Positions 6,184 to 7,328 of a DNA stretch of 7,328 bases are shown in pieces. The stretch's first letter is position 1, and every line of letters starts with the position of its first letter. Under the pieces are notes generated by a model, which saw only the letters and a program-made list of their open reading frames with translations, ran no database searches and had not been told where the DNA came from. Source of the DNA: an uncultured Actinomycetes bacterium (GTDB taxonomy: Bacteria > Actinomycetota > Thermoleophilia > Solirubrobacterales > 70-9); NCBI GenBank assembly GCA_946886425.1, contig CAMPIP010000116.1:1-7328 (forward strand). The letters run 5' to 3'. A program made the position numbers and the translations under genes.

Positions 6184-7328
6184 CTACGCGTGGCCGCGGG
6201 CGATCAGGGCGCCCGTGACCTCTTGCCACCAGGCGCGCTCGGCGTCGTCGACCGACGGGCGCTCTGCCCGGCGCTCGCACCAATCGGCAAGGGCGCGCCG
6301 CCCCCCGATTGCCAGCACGCCGCCTCCCGCCACCGCGTAGCGGCCGTCGGCCAGTGCCACCATCAGCGCCCCGGTCTCGCGGCGGCTGCGCAGGATCGCG
6401 TGGACGGGGATGCCGTCGATCTCGTCCAGGTCCTTGGCCTCGATGCCGTCCGGCAACGGCCGCACCGAGAAGACCTGGCTGGCGCCGCGGCGGGGCAGAG
6501 GCGCCGGCGCCGGTTTGCCGATCGGGCCCGTGGCCCACTTGTGAGTCATCGCCTCGACCTCATCGCGCAGCTCGCTGCGGACGAGGATGTGCAGCTCGTC
6601 GCCGTCGCGCAGTTCGGTCGATCCGCGCGGCGGCACCGCCTCACCGTCGCGGACGATCACGTTGAGCAGGGCCTCACGGGGTAGGTCCAGTTCGCGAACG
6701 CGGTGCCCGACGGCGGCCGCGCCCGGCGGCAGCCGGTAGGCGATCACGTCGCCGCCCATGCGCTGGATCCGCCCCGACTCGAGCAGCCGCCGCGGCAGCG
6801 CCGGTTCCTCGGTGGTCAGCCCCAGCCTCACCGCCAGAGGCTCGAAGCTCGCGCCCTGGATCAGGGTCGAGGTGACGACGACGAAGAAGACGATCGCGAA
6901 CTCCTGCTCGCCGCCGGCGATCCCGGCGACGACCGGGAAGGTGGCCAGCCAGATCGGCGTCGCTCCGCGCAGGCCGGCCCAGCCGAGCATCACCCGCTCG
7001 CGGTGGCGCAGGGGCGAGAAGGCGGTCGCCACGAAGGTCGCGACGGGTCGGGCGACGAGGATCAGCACCGCCGAGAGCGCCAGACCCTTCAGCGCCACCT
7101 CGTCGAGCTGACTCGGGAAGACGAGCAGGCCGAGGAGGATGAAGAGGGAGATCTGGGCCACCCAGCCGAGGCCCTCGTGGAAGGCGACGACGGTGCGCCG
7201 GGCGGGGATATTGGCCGAACCGAGCACCAGCGCGGTCAGGTAGGTGGCGAGCAGCCCGGAGCCGTGGGCGATCTCGGCGAGGCCGTAGGCGAGGGCGGCG
7301 ATCGCCACCGTCGCCACGGGGTAGATCC
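6184..7328 (-). CDS. nhaP2: CPA1-family Na+(K+)/H+ antiporter, NhaP2/CvrA type (5' partial)
   Basis: This is the C-terminal part of a membrane cation/proton antiporter; the symbol is family-level. The frame runs off the window end: codons before GTG 7317 read IYP and continue the hydrophobic helix, so that GTG is not the start. Numbering from it, hydrophobic segments lie at about 1-16, 20-34, 50-67, 77-100, 109-133 and 139-158. The conserved GLRGATPIWLAT (115-126) and FHEGLGW...LLGLLVFPSQL (46-71) are typical of the CvrA/NhaP2 subfamily. A cytoplasmic RCK-C (TrkA_C) ligand-binding domain follows at about 190-250 with no RCK-N domain, as in that subfamily. A last soluble region at about 280-350 (DGRYAVAGGGVLAIGGRR) occupies the place of the CorC/HlyC-like domain of NhaP2, and the tail to 377 is charged. 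The ion-binding helices are outside the window, so ion preference (K+ or Na+) cannot be judged. Ends with TAG. Confidence 0.9.
   Translation of the reverse strand, partial: IYPVATVAIAALAYGLAEIAHGSGLLATYLTALVLGSANIPARRTVVAFHEGLGWVAQISLFILLGLLVFPSQLDEVALKGLALSAVLILVARPVATFVATAFSPLRHRERVMLGWAGLRGATPIWLATFPVVAGIAGGEQEFAIVFFVVVTSTLIQGASFEPLAVRLGLTTEEPALPRRLLESGRIQRMGGDVIAYRLPPGAAAVGHRVRELDLPREALLNVIVRDGEAVPPRGSTELRDGDELHILVRSELRDEVEAMTHKWATGPIGKPAPAPLPRRGASQVFSVRPLPDGIEAKDLDEIDGIPVHAILRSRRETGALMVALADGRYAVAGGGVLAIGGRRALADWCERRAERPSVDDAERAWWQEVTGALIARGHA

Noticed and set aside
6097..6684. 195-codon + strand frame opposite the antiporter gene
   Set aside because: Overlaps the end of rpe and the conserved RCK-C domain coding region on the other strand; no recognisable domain.
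1..7328. Mobile elements, CRISPR arrays, tRNA/rRNA genes or a novel defence or biosynthetic system
   Set aside because: No direct or inverted repeats of note, no transposase or nuclease motifs, and no tRNA-like sequence were seen; every sizeable stretch is accounted for by housekeeping genes.

Overview
The window is GC-rich chromosomal DNA (strong G/C preference at third codon positions, frequent GTG starts, mostly TGA stops) with the gene order priA, def, fmt, rsmB, small zinc-ribbon gene, rpe on the + strand, facing a Na+/H+ or K+/H+ antiporter gene on the - strand. The core order priA-fmt-rsmB-rpe is typical of Actinobacteria. With an apparent leaderless promoter and a charged def N-terminus, this suggests an actinobacterial lineage, perhaps Thermoleophilia/Solirubrobacterales. 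That placement is an inference from style and gene order, not a proven assignment.

Layout. Bases 1-2189 hold most of priA (replication restart helicase); its true start lies before the window. A 47-base gap follows, with a GC-rich hairpin and a short AT-rich stretch that looks like a -10 element. Bases 2237-5204 are a tightly packed translation block: def (peptide deformylase), fmt (Met-tRNA formyltransferase) and rsmB (16S rRNA m5C967 methyltransferase). Both junctions are 4-base GTGA overlaps. Three bases after rsmB comes an 83-codon gene for a protein with four CxxC knuckles. Next is rpe (ribulose-phosphate 3-epimerase), apparently with its own promoter. Bases 6184-7328 carry, on the opposite strand, the C-terminal part of a CPA1-type antiporter of the NhaP2/CvrA class; its N-terminus lies beyond the window end.

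How the genes fit together. Fmt adds the formyl group to initiator Met-tRNA and Def removes it from the nascent protein, so they are functional partners. RsmB modifies the 16S rRNA near the P site where that initiator tRNA sits. PriA and Rpe are housekeeping neighbours by conserved order rather than by pathway.

The window is almost entirely coding and has no gene-free stretch above 300 bases. I see no tRNA or rRNA genes, CRISPR arrays, mobile elements or attachment sites. I found no convincing undescribed multi-gene system. The points most worth a second look are the uncharacterised zinc-ribbon protein following rsmB in the same reading frame, a patch of atypical codon use inside rsmB, and the apparent leaderless promoter of rpe.
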